A stretch of DNA of 64,000 nt from an uncultured Clostridia bacterium (GCA_944354125.1 CALVPT010000009.1:1-64000), one strand, 5' to 3'. Numbered from the stretch's first letter, positions 1-8,914 are shown. Notes: generated by a model from the sequence alone, not told the origin. Numbers and translations are program-made.

Positions 1-45
1 CTTAGCACTCGGTCTAGTAAACTAGGGCTGTGCCCGAAAATGAAG

Positions 46-76
46 AACCTCCCGCTAAGCGGGAGGGTTACTTTTT
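46..76 (+). terminator. Rho-independent terminator of an upstream gene
   Basis: The 8-bp stem CCTCCCGC/GCGGGAGG (48-55 with 59-66) has a TAA loop and is followed by a T-rich run. It ends a transcript that begins before the window. I see no coding signal in bases 1-45. Confidence 0.75.
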
Positions 77-125
77 CATGCGCGAAACAACCGATACGTT
101 GATTTAAATAGACTTTTTTACAGCG

Positions 126-152
126 CTCCGCTCTGTGCGGAGTCTTTTTATT
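126..152 (+). terminator. Rho-independent terminator
   Basis: The stem CTCCGC/GCGGAG (126-131 with 137-142) is followed by TCTTTTTATTT. It is a second terminator behind the first, so the region before the pot promoter is well insulated. Confidence 0.65.
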
Positions 153-269
153 TGTCAGACAACGGGCATTATATCTCCCTCTTTACCGGGCATATCCCCT
201 TCCTTTAAAATACCCCTGAACTGCATGCAAAAAATCTTTTTATAAATGCAGAATATAATTGCAATTATG

Positions 270-298
270 TTGACATGGCCGCACGCAGTATTTATAAT
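270..298 (+). promoter_or_regulatory. Consensus sigma-A promoter of the XRE-potABCD operon
   Basis: TTGACA (270-275), a 17-bp spacer and TATAAT (293-298): both boxes match the consensus exactly. Transcription should start near 305, giving a leader of about 84 nt. Confidence 0.85.
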
Positions 299-305
299 TT
301 ATCTG

Positions 306-324
306 AGTTTACTAAAAGTAAACT
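306..324. promoter_or_regulatory. Palindromic operator candidate at the pot transcription start
   Basis: AGTTTACT-AAA-AGTAAACT is a perfect inverted repeat with a 3-bp centre. It overlaps the expected start of transcription, where a bound repressor would block the promoter. The XRE-cupin protein encoded just downstream is the obvious candidate ligand-responsive binder; this is inference. Confidence 0.6.
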
Positions 325-356
325 TTTTGTTTATTTTCAATAATCGTTCAGTATTA

Positions 357-373
357 TTAAACCTAAGGTTTAA
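357..373. promoter_or_regulatory. Second palindrome beside the ribosome-binding site
   Basis: TTAAACCTAAGGTTTAA is a perfect 17-bp palindrome that ends just before the AGAGG ribosome-binding site of the regulator gene. It could be a second operator or an RNA stem that affects translation. Confidence 0.45.
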
Positions 374-388
374 AGAGGTGGGTGAATA

Positions 389-922
389 ATGGAAATCGGC
401 TCTAAAATCAAGCGGCTGAGACAACAGCTCAACCTGTCTCAGTCCGAGCTTGCCGACCGATGCGAACTGACGAAAGGCTACATCTCCCAGCTGGAAAATG
501 ACCTCAACTCCCCGTCAATCGCAACGCTTGTGGACATACTGTCCGCACTCGGCACAGATCTTTCGGAATTTTTCAAAAAAGAGGACGACGAACGCATTGT
601 CTTTTCAAAGGACGACTTCATCGAAAAGCGCGAGGACGGAATGACGTTCAGGTGGATTATCCCCAACGCGCAGAAAAACGAGATGGAGCCTGCGCTTGTA
701 GAGCTTGAAAGCGGCGCATCTTCGGGAATGGACTTTCCCCACGAGGGCGAAGAATTCGGATATGTCTTAGAGGGCAGAATAACCATTTCGCTCGGCGGCG
801 TCAAGCACGTCTGCAAAAAGGGCGAGAGCTTTTATTACGGCGCAAGCAAGGCGCACGAAATATCCAACGCAGGCAAGAGCACGGCAAAATTTATATGGGT
901 ATCAACCCCGCCTAATTTTTAA
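389..922 (+). CDS. XRE-family regulator with C-terminal cupin domain
   Basis: This 177-residue DNA-binding regulator has a lambda-repressor-like helix-turn-helix at about residues 5-60 (the SQSELADRCELTKGYISQLE region) and a small cupin barrel at about 105-175. The layout is that of PuuR-type regulators, in which the cupin binds a small effector. It is the first gene before potABCD, 14 nt from potA, behind a consensus promoter with palindromes in the leader. The likely role is polyamine-responsive autoregulation of uptake. The domain call is firm; the effector is inferred from context. Confidence 0.88.
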   Translation: MEIGSKIKRLRQQLNLSQSELADRCELTKGYISQLENDLNSPSIATLVDILSALGTDLSEFFKKEDDERIVFSKDDFIEKREDGMTFRWIIPNAQKNEMEPALVELESGASSGMDFPHEGEEFGYVLEGRITISLGGVKHVCKKGESFYYGASKAHEISNAGKSTAKFIWVSTPPNF

Positions 923-936
923 GGAGATATGAAAAA

Positions 937-2448
937 ATGGACGCAAATGAGAACATCATCGAACTTATAGACGTCAGAAAGGAATTCGAGGACGACACGA
1001 TTGCCGTCGACAACTTCAACCTTCAGGTCAAAAAGGGCGAATTCGTAACCTTCCTAGGACCGTCGGGCTGCGGCAAGACTACCACGCTGAGAATGATTGC
1101 GGGGTTTGAACTTCCCTCTTCGGGGCAGATTCTGCTCAACGGACAGGACATAAGCAAGCTACCCCCCAACAAGCGCCCCGTAAATACCGTATTCCAGAAA
1201 TATGCGCTCTTCCCCCACCTCAACGTTTACGAAAATATCGCCTTCGGGCTGAGGCTTAAGAGGACGGAAAGCACATATGTCGACAAAAAAGGCAGAACGC
1301 GAATAAAAAAACAAAAACTCGACAAGAGCGAAATCGACAGAAAAGTAAAGAAGGCACTTGAAATAGTCGACCTCGAGGGCTTTGAAAAGCGCAGCGTCAC
1401 TACTCTTTCGGGCGGACAGCAACAGCGTATAGCCATAGCCAGGGCGATAGTAAATCAGCCCGAAATCCTGCTTTTAGACGAGCCTTTGGGCGCGCTCGAC
1501 CTCAAGATGAGGAAGGAAATGCAGATTGAACTGAAGAAGATGCACAGGCGCCTGGGCATAACCTTTATATACGTCACGCACGACCAGGAAGAGGCGCTCA
1601 CAATGTCCGACAAGGTCGTAGTAATAAACGACGGCGAAATACAGCAGATAGGCACCCCCACCGAGATATACAACGAACCCGTAAACACCTTTGTTGCCGA
1701 CTTCATAGGAGAAAGCAATATCTTCAACGGCGCCGTCGTAGGCAAACTGAAGGTCAAGTTCTGCGGAGCAACCTTCGACTGCCTTGACGACTTCGAGATA
1801 AACCAGCTCGTCGACGTCGTCGTCCGCCCCGAGGACATAAAAATCTGCGAACCCTCGAAAGGACAGCTTAAGGGCAAAGTTATTTCCACCGTTTTCAAGG
1901 GCGTCCACTACGAGATAACCGTATCAGTAGGCAAGTTTGAGATAGTCATACAGAGCACCTCCTCCGCCGAAGTCGGCACTACCATAGGAATGAAAATAGC
2001 CCCCGACGGCATACACCTCATGCGGAAGGTCTATACCGTAAACAAATACGACGGCGTAATAACCAAGAACAACACCGTTGAATTCGGCGACGGCGAATTC
2101 GACTGCGACGTAACCTCGCTGTATAAGGGTTCCCACCTCGACGAGGACGGGTATCTCATCACCGCTAACGGCGAAAAACTCGATTTGACGGGCACAGAAG
2201 TTACCGTCGAAGTAGATACCCACGACATATTCATGAGCGACGACAAGACGGCAGGCGGCGTCACGGGCAACATCATTTCAATGATATATAAGGGCGACCA
2301 CTACCGCTATATCGTCAGGACAGAAGAAAACGAAGAAGATTACGTCCTCTCCTGCCCCGACCTGTGGAATACGGGCGACTACGTAAGCCTTATCATTCCA
2401 CGCGAAAAGATTAAACTGACCCTCAAGGCGACGGAGGAAAACAACTGA
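937..2448 (+). CDS. potA: Spermidine/putrescine ABC transporter ATP-binding protein
   Basis: ATPase of a polyamine importer. Walker A GPSGCGKTT lies at residues 41-49, the signature LSGGQQQR at 157-164 and Walker B ILLLDEP at 177-183, with a VTHDQEEA switch region after it. At 503 residues it is clearly longer than typical PotA (about 350-380). Two things explain this: a Lys/Arg-rich insertion of roughly 25 residues at about 108-133, and a second TOBE-like domain after the usual one (motifs FKGVHYEITV and YKGDHYRYIV). The start follows AAGGAG. It is second in the operon, with potB starting 2 nt after its stop. Family assignment is secure; the exact polyamine is not shown. Confidence 0.93.
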   Translation: MDANENIIELIDVRKEFEDDTIAVDNFNLQVKKGEFVTFLGPSGCGKTTTLRMIAGFELPSSGQILLNGQDISKLPPNKRPVNTVFQKYALFPHLNVYENIAFGLRLKRTESTYVDKKGRTRIKKQKLDKSEIDRKVKKALEIVDLEGFEKRSVTTLSGGQQQRIAIARAIVNQPEILLLDEPLGALDLKMRKEMQIELKKMHRRLGITFIYVTHDQEEALTMSDKVVVINDGEIQQIGTPTEIYNEPVNTFVADFIGESNIFNGAVVGKLKVKFCGATFDCLDDFEINQLVDVVVRPEDIKICEPSKGQLKGKVISTVFKGVHYEITVSVGKFEIVIQSTSSAEVGTTIGMKIAPDGIHLMRKVYTVNKYDGVITKNNTVEFGDGEFDCDVTSLYKGSHLDEDGYLITANGEKLDLTGTEVTVEVDTHDIFMSDDKTAGGVTGNIISMIYKGDHYRYIVRTEENEEDYVLSCPDLWNTGDYVSLIIPREKIKLTLKATEENN

Positions 2449-2450
2449 AG

Positions 2451-3245
2451 ATGAAACTGCGTTTTAACAGAAGCCAGCTGTGCATCCCGTATGCCCTGTT
2501 CCTCATACTGTTTGTCATAGCTCCCCTGATAGTCATAATTTACTACGCATTCACTAACGGTCAGGGACAATTTACGTTTGAAAATTTTATAAACTTCTTT
2601 TCGAGCACCAACACGATAGGCACGCTGATATACAGCCTGTTCCTTGCGGCAGTGACGACCGTTGTATGCCTCATAATTGCATATCCTACAGCGTATATCC
2701 TTGCAAGGAGCGGATTCAAAAAACAACACGTTCTCTTGATGCTGTTCATCCTCCCCATGTGGATAAACTTCACGCTGAGAATTACTGCGCTCAAAGAAGT
2801 ACTCGCGCTGATTGAGGGCAACATAGCGCGTTATACGTTTCTGAACTCAGTCATCGGCATGGTATACGACTTTTTGCCCTTCATGATTCTGCCCCTCTAC
2901 ACCTGCTTTCTTAAGCTCGACAAAAACCTCATGGAGGCAGCCTCCGACCTTGGCGCAAACAGGTTTATGGTCTTTTTAAGGGTTACGCTGCCGTTGTCCG
3001 TTCCCGGAATCATTTCGGGAATAACAATGGTACTTCTGCCCTCCATGACCAACTATGTCGTGCTTGACATGCTTTACAACAGCACATACATCATGGGCAG
3101 CCTTATAGGCAGCTACTTCAGCGCATATGACTGGAATAACGGTTCGATGATATCGCTGGTTCTGCTCGTGATAATATTCATAATCACGCTCGTGACTAAC
3201 CGCTTTACCGACAAAGAGGAAAACTCGGGGAGGGCAGTACTGTGA
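2451..3245 (+). CDS. potB: Spermidine/putrescine ABC transporter permease
   Basis: This 264-residue membrane permease of the polyamine importer has about six hydrophobic segments. The EAA loop that docks on the ATPase is at about residues 152-170 (EAASDLGANRFMVFLRVTLP). The gene starts 2 nt after potA; its ribosome-binding site lies inside the end of potA, and its last four bases overlap potC, so translation is probably coupled. The size is normal for PotB. Confidence 0.92.
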   Translation: MKLRFNRSQLCIPYALFLILFVIAPLIVIIYYAFTNGQGQFTFENFINFFSSTNTIGTLIYSLFLAAVTTVVCLIIAYPTAYILARSGFKKQHVLLMLFILPMWINFTLRITALKEVLALIEGNIARYTFLNSVIGMVYDFLPFMILPLYTCFLKLDKNLMEAASDLGANRFMVFLRVTLPLSVPGIISGITMVLLPSMTNYVVLDMLYNSTYIMGSLIGSYFSAYDWNNGSMISLVLLVIIFIITLVTNRFTDKEENSGRAVL

Positions 3246-4057
3246 AAAAGACTGTATGCATAATATGGCTGGTTCTCATACTCGCGCTCATGTATGTGCC
3301 CATACTCATTCTGGCCGTTTACAGCTTCACCGAGGCAACTACAGTCGGCGGAAGCTTGGGCGGATTTTCGTTTGAAAACTACTTCAACCTGTTTGCAAAC
3401 GAGGAGCTGCGCGGAATGATTTTCGGCACGCTGGCTCTCGCGCTCGGTTCCGCGCTCATTGCCACCATTCTCGGCACGCTCGGCGCGGTTGGCGCTCACT
3501 ATTCCAAGAAAATAAGAAAGACGTTAGTCGATTCGGCAAACCAGATACCCGTAGTCAACGCCGACGTCGTCACAGGTTTTTCGATATGCGTACTGCTCAT
3601 AATAATGCTCGGCGTCAGCAAAGACAGCTTTGTGCCCCTTGTAATAGGTCATACTGTGCTCAGCGCGCCGTTTGTTTACCTGTCCATAAAGCCCAAGCTC
3701 AAACAGCTTGACAACAGCCTCTACGAAGCCGCGCTTGACCTGGGAGCAAGTCCCGCAAAGGCGCTCTTTAAAGTCGTTCTGCCCCAGCTTATACCCGGCA
3801 TACTTTCGGGATTCATGCTTGCAGTCACGCTGTCGCTCGACGACTACTTCATTACGACCTACACAAAGCCTTCTACATTCGACACCATAAGCACATACGT
3901 CGTCAACGCGACAAAGGGCAGCCAGACGAGCGTAAAGACGGCTCTCTGGGCGCTGAGCACGCTGATTTTCGTTATAGTAGTAATAGTCGTCGCATGCATG
4001 AACCTGATGTCGCGCAAGAACAATGCAAAGGAGGCAAAAGCAGATGAAAGGGCTTAA
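3242..4057 (+). CDS. potC: Spermidine/putrescine ABC transporter permease
   Basis: This is the second permease of the importer, 271 residues with about six membrane segments. The EAA loop near residue 160 reads EAALDLGASPAKALFKVVLP. The GTG start overlaps the potB stop (GTGA). The gene ends within the start of potD, a 14-nt overlap, which keeps all subunits on one translationally linked message. Order and size are those of classical potABCD operons. Confidence 0.92.
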   Translation: MKKTVCIIWLVLILALMYVPILILAVYSFTEATTVGGSLGGFSFENYFNLFANEELRGMIFGTLALALGSALIATILGTLGAVGAHYSKKIRKTLVDSANQIPVVNADVVTGFSICVLLIIMLGVSKDSFVPLVIGHTVLSAPFVYLSIKPKLKQLDNSLYEAALDLGASPAKALFKVVLPQLIPGILSGFMLAVTLSLDDYFITTYTKPSTFDTISTYVVNATKGSQTSVKTALWALSTLIFVIVVIVVACMNLMSRKNNAKEAKADERA

Positions 4058-5702
4058 AAAATTAATAAGCTTTGCCGCGGTCTGCGGCGTCTTGGGCGCC
4101 TCCGTCATCCCCCTTTCCGCCTGTGCAAAATCCGAAGAGGTTCTGACGTTGAGGGTGGCAAACTGGGAAGAATATATCGACCTTGGCGACTGGGGAGAAG
4201 ACGAGCTGATAGATATCCAAAACCCCTACGCCGAAAATCCCGACGACGGAATAATAGGCCGCAACAGCATAGTCGACGATTTTACCGAATGGTTCAACAG
4301 CCAGAACTTCGGCTACGAGATTAAGGTCGAATATTCTACCTTCGGCACAAACGAGGACCTTTATAACCGACTTAAACTCGGCGACGTATACGACCTTGTT
4401 TGCCCCTCCGACTACCTCATAATGAAACTCATTGCCGAAGGCGCGGTAGAGCCGTACTCTGACGACTTCCTAGACGCCGAAGACGAGAGCAATTACTACA
4501 CGCGCCACGTCTCCCCCTATATTGCAGGCGTTTTCTCGGACAACGGCTGGACGCAATATGCCGCCTGCTACATGTGGGGCACGGTAGGAGTAATGTACAA
4601 CCCCGAAACGATAGAGGACGTCGAGGACATAAACAACTTCGACATTCTGCTCGACGAAGATTATTATAAGCAGGTCACGGTTAAGGACAATGTGCGCGAT
4701 GCATATTTTGCCGCGCTCAGCATACTCAACAAGGATACGCTCCTCAAAGGGGACATAACCGCCGAAGAGCGCACCGCCCTTCTGAACGCCACGGACGAAG
4801 AGACGGTCGCCGCCGCAGAGGACATCTTAAAGAGAATAAAGGAAAACGTTTACTCGTTCGAGACGGACAGCGGCAAGGCGGACATGATTACAGGCAAGGT
4901 TGCGGCGAACACGCAATGGTCGGGCGACTCGGTATATATAATGGACGAAGCCGAAAGCGACGAAACCAACCCCACCGAGCTGTGGTATTCGGTGCCTGAA
5001 GAATGCACTAACCTCTGGTTTGACGGCTGGGTAATGCTCAAGGACGGCATCGGCGGCGACGAGCGCAAAAAGCAGGCCGCCGAGGCATTCGTTAACTTCC
5101 TCTCCCGTCCCGACAACGCGGTGAGAAACATGTACTATATCGGCTACACCTCTGCGATAGCAAGCGACACGATGTTCGACTATTTCGACTGGTATTACGG
5201 ACTGTCGCTCGACCCCGAAGACGAAGAATATTTCGACGAGGAAATAACCGAAGTGTTCGAATATGACGTTAGCTACTATTTCGGCGGCGAAAAGGGCGAC
5301 TATACCATCTATATCGACGCCTCAGCGATAGACTTCGACAGACAAAAATACGCCGATTACAAGACAATTGAACGCCTGGGCGAGGAATACGGCAACGACA
5401 TCGAATATACCGTCTACTCCGGCATTGACGACATAAGCCGCGGAAGACAGGCATTTGCCCAGTATCCTCCCGAATCGGTCATTGAAAGAAGCGTCGTGAT
5501 GCAGGATTTCGGCGACAGGCTGGGTGCGATAAACCAGATGTGGATAAACGTAAGATGCCCCGACCTCCTCGACTTCAACCCCGTCGTTGTCTGGAGCACG
5601 GCAGGCGTTATAGTCGTCCTCGGCGCGCTCATCGTCGTCTACAAACTGCGCTACAGACTTCCATCCCTTCCCCGCCGCAAAGGCAAAAACAACCCCGTCT
5701 GA
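4044..5702 (+). CDS. potD: Polyamine-binding lipoprotein with C-terminal membrane anchor
   Basis: Extracellular substrate-binding subunit. I place the start at 4044 rather than the upstream ATG at 4023, because AAAGGAGG sits at the right distance and the protein then opens with a lipoprotein signal (MKGLKKLISF ... LSAC) with lipidated Cys at about residue 27. The mature part begins LRVANWEEYI, the usual PotD/PotF opening. The product is about 552 residues, against about 350 for typical PotD. The extra length includes an acidic region after residue 390 and a C-terminal hydrophobic segment (about 514-533) followed by a basic tail. The protein therefore appears anchored at both ends, which is unusual. 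Confidence 0.9.
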   Translation: MKGLKKLISFAAVCGVLGASVIPLSACAKSEEVLTLRVANWEEYIDLGDWGEDELIDIQNPYAENPDDGIIGRNSIVDDFTEWFNSQNFGYEIKVEYSTFGTNEDLYNRLKLGDVYDLVCPSDYLIMKLIAEGAVEPYSDDFLDAEDESNYYTRHVSPYIAGVFSDNGWTQYAACYMWGTVGVMYNPETIEDVEDINNFDILLDEDYYKQVTVKDNVRDAYFAALSILNKDTLLKGDITAEERTALLNATDEETVAAAEDILKRIKENVYSFETDSGKADMITGKVAANTQWSGDSVYIMDEAESDETNPTELWYSVPEECTNLWFDGWVMLKDGIGGDERKKQAAEAFVNFLSRPDNAVRNMYYIGYTSAIASDTMFDYFDWYYGLSLDPEDEEYFDEEITEVFEYDVSYYFGGEKGDYTIYIDASAIDFDRQKYADYKTIERLGEEYGNDIEYTVYSGIDDISRGRQAFAQYPPESVIERSVVMQDFGDRLGAINQMWINVRCPDLLDFNPVVVWSTAGVIVVLGALIVVYKLRYRLPSLPRRKGKNNPV

Positions 5703-5726
5703 GACATAATCTCAAGGCACTTAAAA

Positions 5727-5755
5727 AGCCTCCGCAGACAATGCGGAGGCTTTTA
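5727..5755. terminator. Bidirectional terminator between potD and ppa
   Basis: A 10-bp perfect stem AGCCTCCGCA/TGCGGAGGCT (5727-5736 with 5742-5751) is flanked by A-rich and T-rich runs, so it can serve both converging genes. Confidence 0.85.
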
Positions 5756-5766
5756 TGTATGACGTA

Positions 5767-6297
5767 TTACTTCTTATATTTTTCGTTATAGGCATTTATG
5801 CACTTGCGGATAATCTCGATCGCCTCATACTTGTGGCAGATTTCCTTTACCGTTGTCACCTTATGTTCGAGCATTTTATAGACCTCGAAGAAATGCATCA
5901 TCTCCTCGAATACGTGCTTGGGCAATTCGTGAATGTCGTAATAGTGCTTGTAGTTAGGGTCGTTCAGGGGAACGGCAATTATCTTTTCGTCAAGCTCGCC
6001 GCTGTCCACCATCTTTATTACGCCTATGGGCATGCAGGTGACGAGCGTCATGGGATAGATGCTCTCGTTGCAGAGGACCAGAACGTCCAGAGGGTCGCCG
6101 TCGTCGGCAAGCGTACGGGGAATAAACCCGTAATTTGCGGGATATACGGTCGAGGTATAGAGTACCCTGTCCATCCTGAGAAGTCCCGTCTCCTTGTCGA
6201 GTTCGTACTTGAGTTTGCAACCCTTGGGAATCTCGATAAGGGCTTCAAATTTGTTTTCCTTGATTCTCTCTTCGTCAATATCGTGCCAGATATTCAT
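5767..6297 (-). CDS. ppa: Inorganic pyrophosphatase (family I)
   Basis: This soluble enzyme hydrolyses pyrophosphate to phosphate and pulls biosynthetic reactions forward. Its 176 residues match the usual family I length. The metal-binding signature DGDPLDVLVL is present near residue 65, after the YPANYGFIP motif. It is a single gene convergent with the pot operon. An antisense open frame of similar length is a shadow. Confidence 0.95.
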   Translation of the reverse strand: MNIWHDIDEERIKENKFEALIEIPKGCKLKYELDKETGLLRMDRVLYTSTVYPANYGFIPRTLADDGDPLDVLVLCNESIYPMTLVTCMPIGVIKMVDSGELDEKIIAVPLNDPNYKHYYDIHELPKHVFEEMMHFFEVYKMLEHKVTTVKEICHKYEAIEIIRKCINAYNEKYKK

Positions 6298-6424
6298 TTC
6301 ACATTCACTCCTTGATATATTACATAATGAATTATACCATAAAAAGCCGCAATGTCAAATACCATACAGAAAAAATGGCAGATATATGCCAATATTTTAT
6401 TCTGTTCGCATTTCACGCACAGAG

Positions 6425-6455
6425 AAAAGACCGAGGTGCTGAACCTCGGTCTTTT
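6425..6455 (-). terminator. Terminator of tRNA-Arg
   Basis: The hairpin GACCGAGGT/ACCTCGGTC (6429-6437 with 6443-6451) begins a few bases after the encoded CCA and is followed on the minus strand by TTTTCTCT. Confidence 0.75.
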
Positions 6456-6530
6456 TGGTACTCCCGCTGGGAATCGAACCCGGAACTGCCCCTTAGGAGG
6501 GGGCTGTTATATCCATTTAACTACGGAAGC
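6456..6530 (-). tRNA. tRNA-Arg (anticodon CCT)
   Basis: A full cloverleaf can be drawn. The acceptor GCTTCCG pairs with CGGGAGT (one G-T and one T-G pair), the D stem is GTTA/TAAC, the anticodon stem is GCCCC/GGGGC with loop CTCCTAA, and the T arm holds GGTTCGATTCC. CCA is encoded. The anticodon CCT reads AGG codons. Confidence 0.93.
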
Positions 6531-6550
6531 GCATTTATTAAAGCTTAAAT

Positions 6551-6579
6551 ATAATACAACAAACTCACATAAAAATCAA
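6551..6579 (-). promoter_or_regulatory. Promoter of tRNA-Arg
   Basis: Minus-strand TTGATT (6574-6579), a 17-bp spacer and TATTAT (6551-6556), placed correctly upstream of the tRNA. Confidence 0.6.
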
Positions 6580-6679
6580 CTCATTTGCCATACAATGGGC
6601 ATAAAATTTTTAAATTACCCCCCTGTTCGTCGGGGACGTGAATATGTTACCTGAGCGATTGGCGCTTATGGCTTGCTTA

Positions 6680-6717
6680 AAATGAAATAAGGCTTTCGGG
6701 AAAACCCGAAAGCCTTT
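6680..6717 (-). terminator. Terminator of gap
   Basis: A perfect 10-bp stem GGCTTTCGGG/CCCGAAAGCC with a 4-nt loop lies 19 bases after the gap stop. It is followed on the minus strand by a T-rich run. Confidence 0.8.
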
Positions 6718-6732
6718 AAATTTCAGTTAAAC

Positions 6733-7749
6733 TTATGCAAGTTCAGCGAAGTACTTGATAGTTCTTACCATCTGGGAGGTGTAAGAATTCTCGTTGTCGT
6801 ACCAGGAAACGATCTTTACAAGGGTCGTGCCGTCGCCGATGGGCATGCACTTGGTCTGAGTTGCATCGAAGAGCGAACCATAGGTGATGCCGACGATATC
6901 GCTGGATACGATTTCATCCTCGTTGTAGCCGAAGGATGCGCTGGAAGCAGCCTTCATTGCTGCGTTTACGGTTGCAGCGTCGATTTCGCCTTCGCAGATT
7001 GCGATGAGCTGGGTAAGCGAACCGGTAGGTACGGGTACACGCTGAGCGCAGCCGTCAAGCACGCCGTTGAGTTCGGGGATAACAAGGCCGATTGCCTTTG
7101 CAGCACCGGTGGAGTTGGGAACGATGTTCACAGCTGCAGCTCTTGCTCTTCTGAGGTCGCCCTTGCGGTGAGGTCCGTCGAGAACCATCTGGTCGCCGGT
7201 ATATGCGTGAATGGTGGTCATGTAGCCCTTCTTGATCTTGCAGAGCTTGTTGAGAGCAGCTGCCATAGGAGCGAGGCAGTTGGTCGTGCAGCTTGCTGCG
7301 GAGATAACCGTATCGGTGGGCTTAAGCGTATTCTCGTTTACGCTGTATACAATTGTAGGAAGATCATTGCCTGCAGGTGCGGAAATAACGCACTTCTTTG
7401 CGCCTGCCTTGATGTGTGCAGAAGCCTTTTCCTTAGAAGTATAGAAGCCGGTGCATTCAAGAACAACGTCTACGCCAATTTTTCCCCAAGGAAGATTTGC
7501 TGCATCCTTCTCTGCATAGATCTTGATGCACTTGCCGTTTACGGTAATGCTGTCTTCGCCTGCAACAACGGAATCAGCATACTTATATCTGCCCTGAGCA
7601 GAATCGTACTTAAGAAGATGAGCGAGCATCTTGGGGCTGGTTAAATCGTTAATAGCTACGATTTCGTATCCCTCAGCATCAAACATCTGTCTGAAAGCAA
7701 GACGACCGATACGGCCGAAACCGTTGATAGCAACTTTTACATTTGCCAT
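6733..7749 (-). CDS. gap: Glyceraldehyde-3-phosphate dehydrogenase, type I
   Basis: NAD(P)-dependent glycolytic enzyme converting glyceraldehyde-3-phosphate to 1,3-bisphosphoglycerate. The nucleotide-binding opening is INGFGRIGR at about residues 8-16. The catalytic motif SAASCTTNC places the nucleophile at Cys154. At 338 residues the length is standard. It has its own promoter facing that of fba, and codon use suggests high expression. Confidence 0.97.
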   Translation of the reverse strand: MANVKVAINGFGRIGRLAFRQMFDAEGYEIVAINDLTSPKMLAHLLKYDSAQGRYKYADSVVAGEDSITVNGKCIKIYAEKDAANLPWGKIGVDVVLECTGFYTSKEKASAHIKAGAKKCVISAPAGNDLPTIVYSVNENTLKPTDTVISAASCTTNCLAPMAAALNKLCKIKKGYMTTIHAYTGDQMVLDGPHRKGDLRRARAAAVNIVPNSTGAAKAIGLVIPELNGVLDGCAQRVPVPTGSLTQLIAICEGEIDAATVNAAMKAASSASFGYNEDEIVSSDIVGITYGSLFDATQTKCMPIGDGTTLVKIVSWYDNENSYTSQMVRTIKYFAELA

Positions 7750-7791
7750 ATTGAAATTCCTCCAATAAAATTATATCTTTTTAGCGTACTT

Positions 7792-7820
7792 ATTATAGCA
7801 AATGACTTTATTTAAGTCAA
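7792..7820 (-). promoter_or_regulatory. Promoter of gap
   Basis: Minus-strand TTGACT (7815-7820), a 17-bp spacer and TATAAT (7792-7797). The leader is about 35 nt with TGGAGGAA as ribosome-binding site. Confidence 0.85.
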
Positions 7821-7959
7821 CAATTATACGAAATATTTGCCCCTCAAAATGACAATTTTTAGTATTTTACAGATTTGTTGCATTTGAGCAATTTTTTTAC
7901 ACCTCTTGCCCGACCGCATAAACCTTAAATAAAAATTAAAAACAAGTACGGATATATGC

Positions 7960-7988
7960 TTGAAATTTATTTGATTTTGAATTATACT
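7960..7988 (+). promoter_or_regulatory. Promoter of fba
   Basis: TTGAAA (7960-7965), a 17-bp spacer and TATACT (7983-7988). The leader is about 50 nt and carries ACGGAGG before the ATG. Confidence 0.8.
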
Positions 7989-8047
7989 TATATGCGTGAA
8001 GACATTGTCTTTTATTATTTTATTTATGTTTTAACGGAGGTTTTTCT

Positions 8048-8914
8048 ATGGCATTAGTTTCGGCAAAGGACATGCTCGAAAAGGCAAGAGACGGAAAATA
8101 CGCGGTAGGTCAGTTCAACATCAACAACCTCGAATGGACAAAGTCCATTTTACAGACCGCTGAAGAATTAAAGGCACCCGTAATCTTAGGCGTTTCCGAA
8201 GGCGCGGGCAAATACATGTGCGGTTTCAAGACGGTTGCCGCTATGGTAAAGGCTATGATAGAGGAGATGAACATCACCGTTCCCGTAGCTCTTCACCTCG
8301 ACCACGGAACATATGACGGATGCTACAAGTGCATCAAGGCAGGCTTCTCCTCCATTATGTTTGACGGCTCCCACCTCCCCATTGAAGAAAATATTGCAAA
8401 GACCAAGGAACTCGTTGCAGTTACAAAGCAGCTCGGTCTTTCGCTCGAAGCTGAAGTCGGCGCAATCGGCGGCGAAGAAGACGGCGTAATCGGCAGAGGC
8501 GAATGCGCTGACCCCGAAGAGTGCAAGAAGATTGCAGACCTCGGCGTAACCATGCTTGCGGCAGGCATAGGCAACATTCACGGCAAGTACCCCGCTAACT
8601 GGGAAGGTCTTTCCTTCGATACGCTTGCAGCAGTAAAGGAAAAGGTTGGCGATATGCCCCTCGTTCTCCACGGCGGTACGGGTATCCCCACCGATATGAT
8701 AAAGAAGGCAATTTCTCTCGGCGTTGCAAAGATTAACGTAAACACCGAATGCCAGCTCTCCTTCCAGGCCGCAACGAGAAAGTACATCGAAGAGGGCAAG
8801 GACCTTGCAGGCAAGGGCTTCGACCCCAGAAAGCTCCTCGCTCCTGGCGCTGCAGCAATCAAAGAGACCGTAAAGGAAAAGATGGAAATCTTCGGCTGCA
8901 TCGGCAAGGCTTAA
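8048..8914 (+). CDS. fba: Class II fructose-1,6-bisphosphate aldolase
   Basis: Zinc-dependent glycolytic aldolase. The HLDHG motif (residues 83-87) supplies catalytic Asp85 and zinc ligand His86, and the later HGGTG motif supplies the other zinc/phosphate contacts. At 288 residues it is the shorter class IIB form usual in Firmicutes. It is a single gene between a strong promoter and a terminator, divergent from gap, so the two glycolytic genes could share control. Confidence 0.96.
   Translation: MALVSAKDMLEKARDGKYAVGQFNINNLEWTKSILQTAEELKAPVILGVSEGAGKYMCGFKTVAAMVKAMIEEMNITVPVALHLDHGTYDGCYKCIKAGFSSIMFDGSHLPIEENIAKTKELVAVTKQLGLSLEAEVGAIGGEEDGVIGRGECADPEECKKIADLGVTMLAAGIGNIHGKYPANWEGLSFDTLAAVKEKVGDMPLVLHGGTGIPTDMIKKAISLGVAKINVNTECQLSFQAATRKYIEEGKDLAGKGFDPRKLLAPGAAAIKETVKEKMEIFGCIGKA

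Noticed and set aside
1..45. Possible 3' end of an RNA gene at the window edge
   Set aside because: Only 45 bases before a terminator; too little to identify.
5755..6315. 186-residue open frame opposite ppa
   Set aside because: Exact antisense of a conserved pyrophosphatase gene.
6352..6654. Small frames across tRNA-Arg
   Set aside because: They overlap the tRNA and its terminator and have no protein features.
6657..6668. GATTGGCGCTTA shared with 16163-16174
   Set aside because: A single 12-bp match between two intergenic regions could be chance, and no extended similarity was found.
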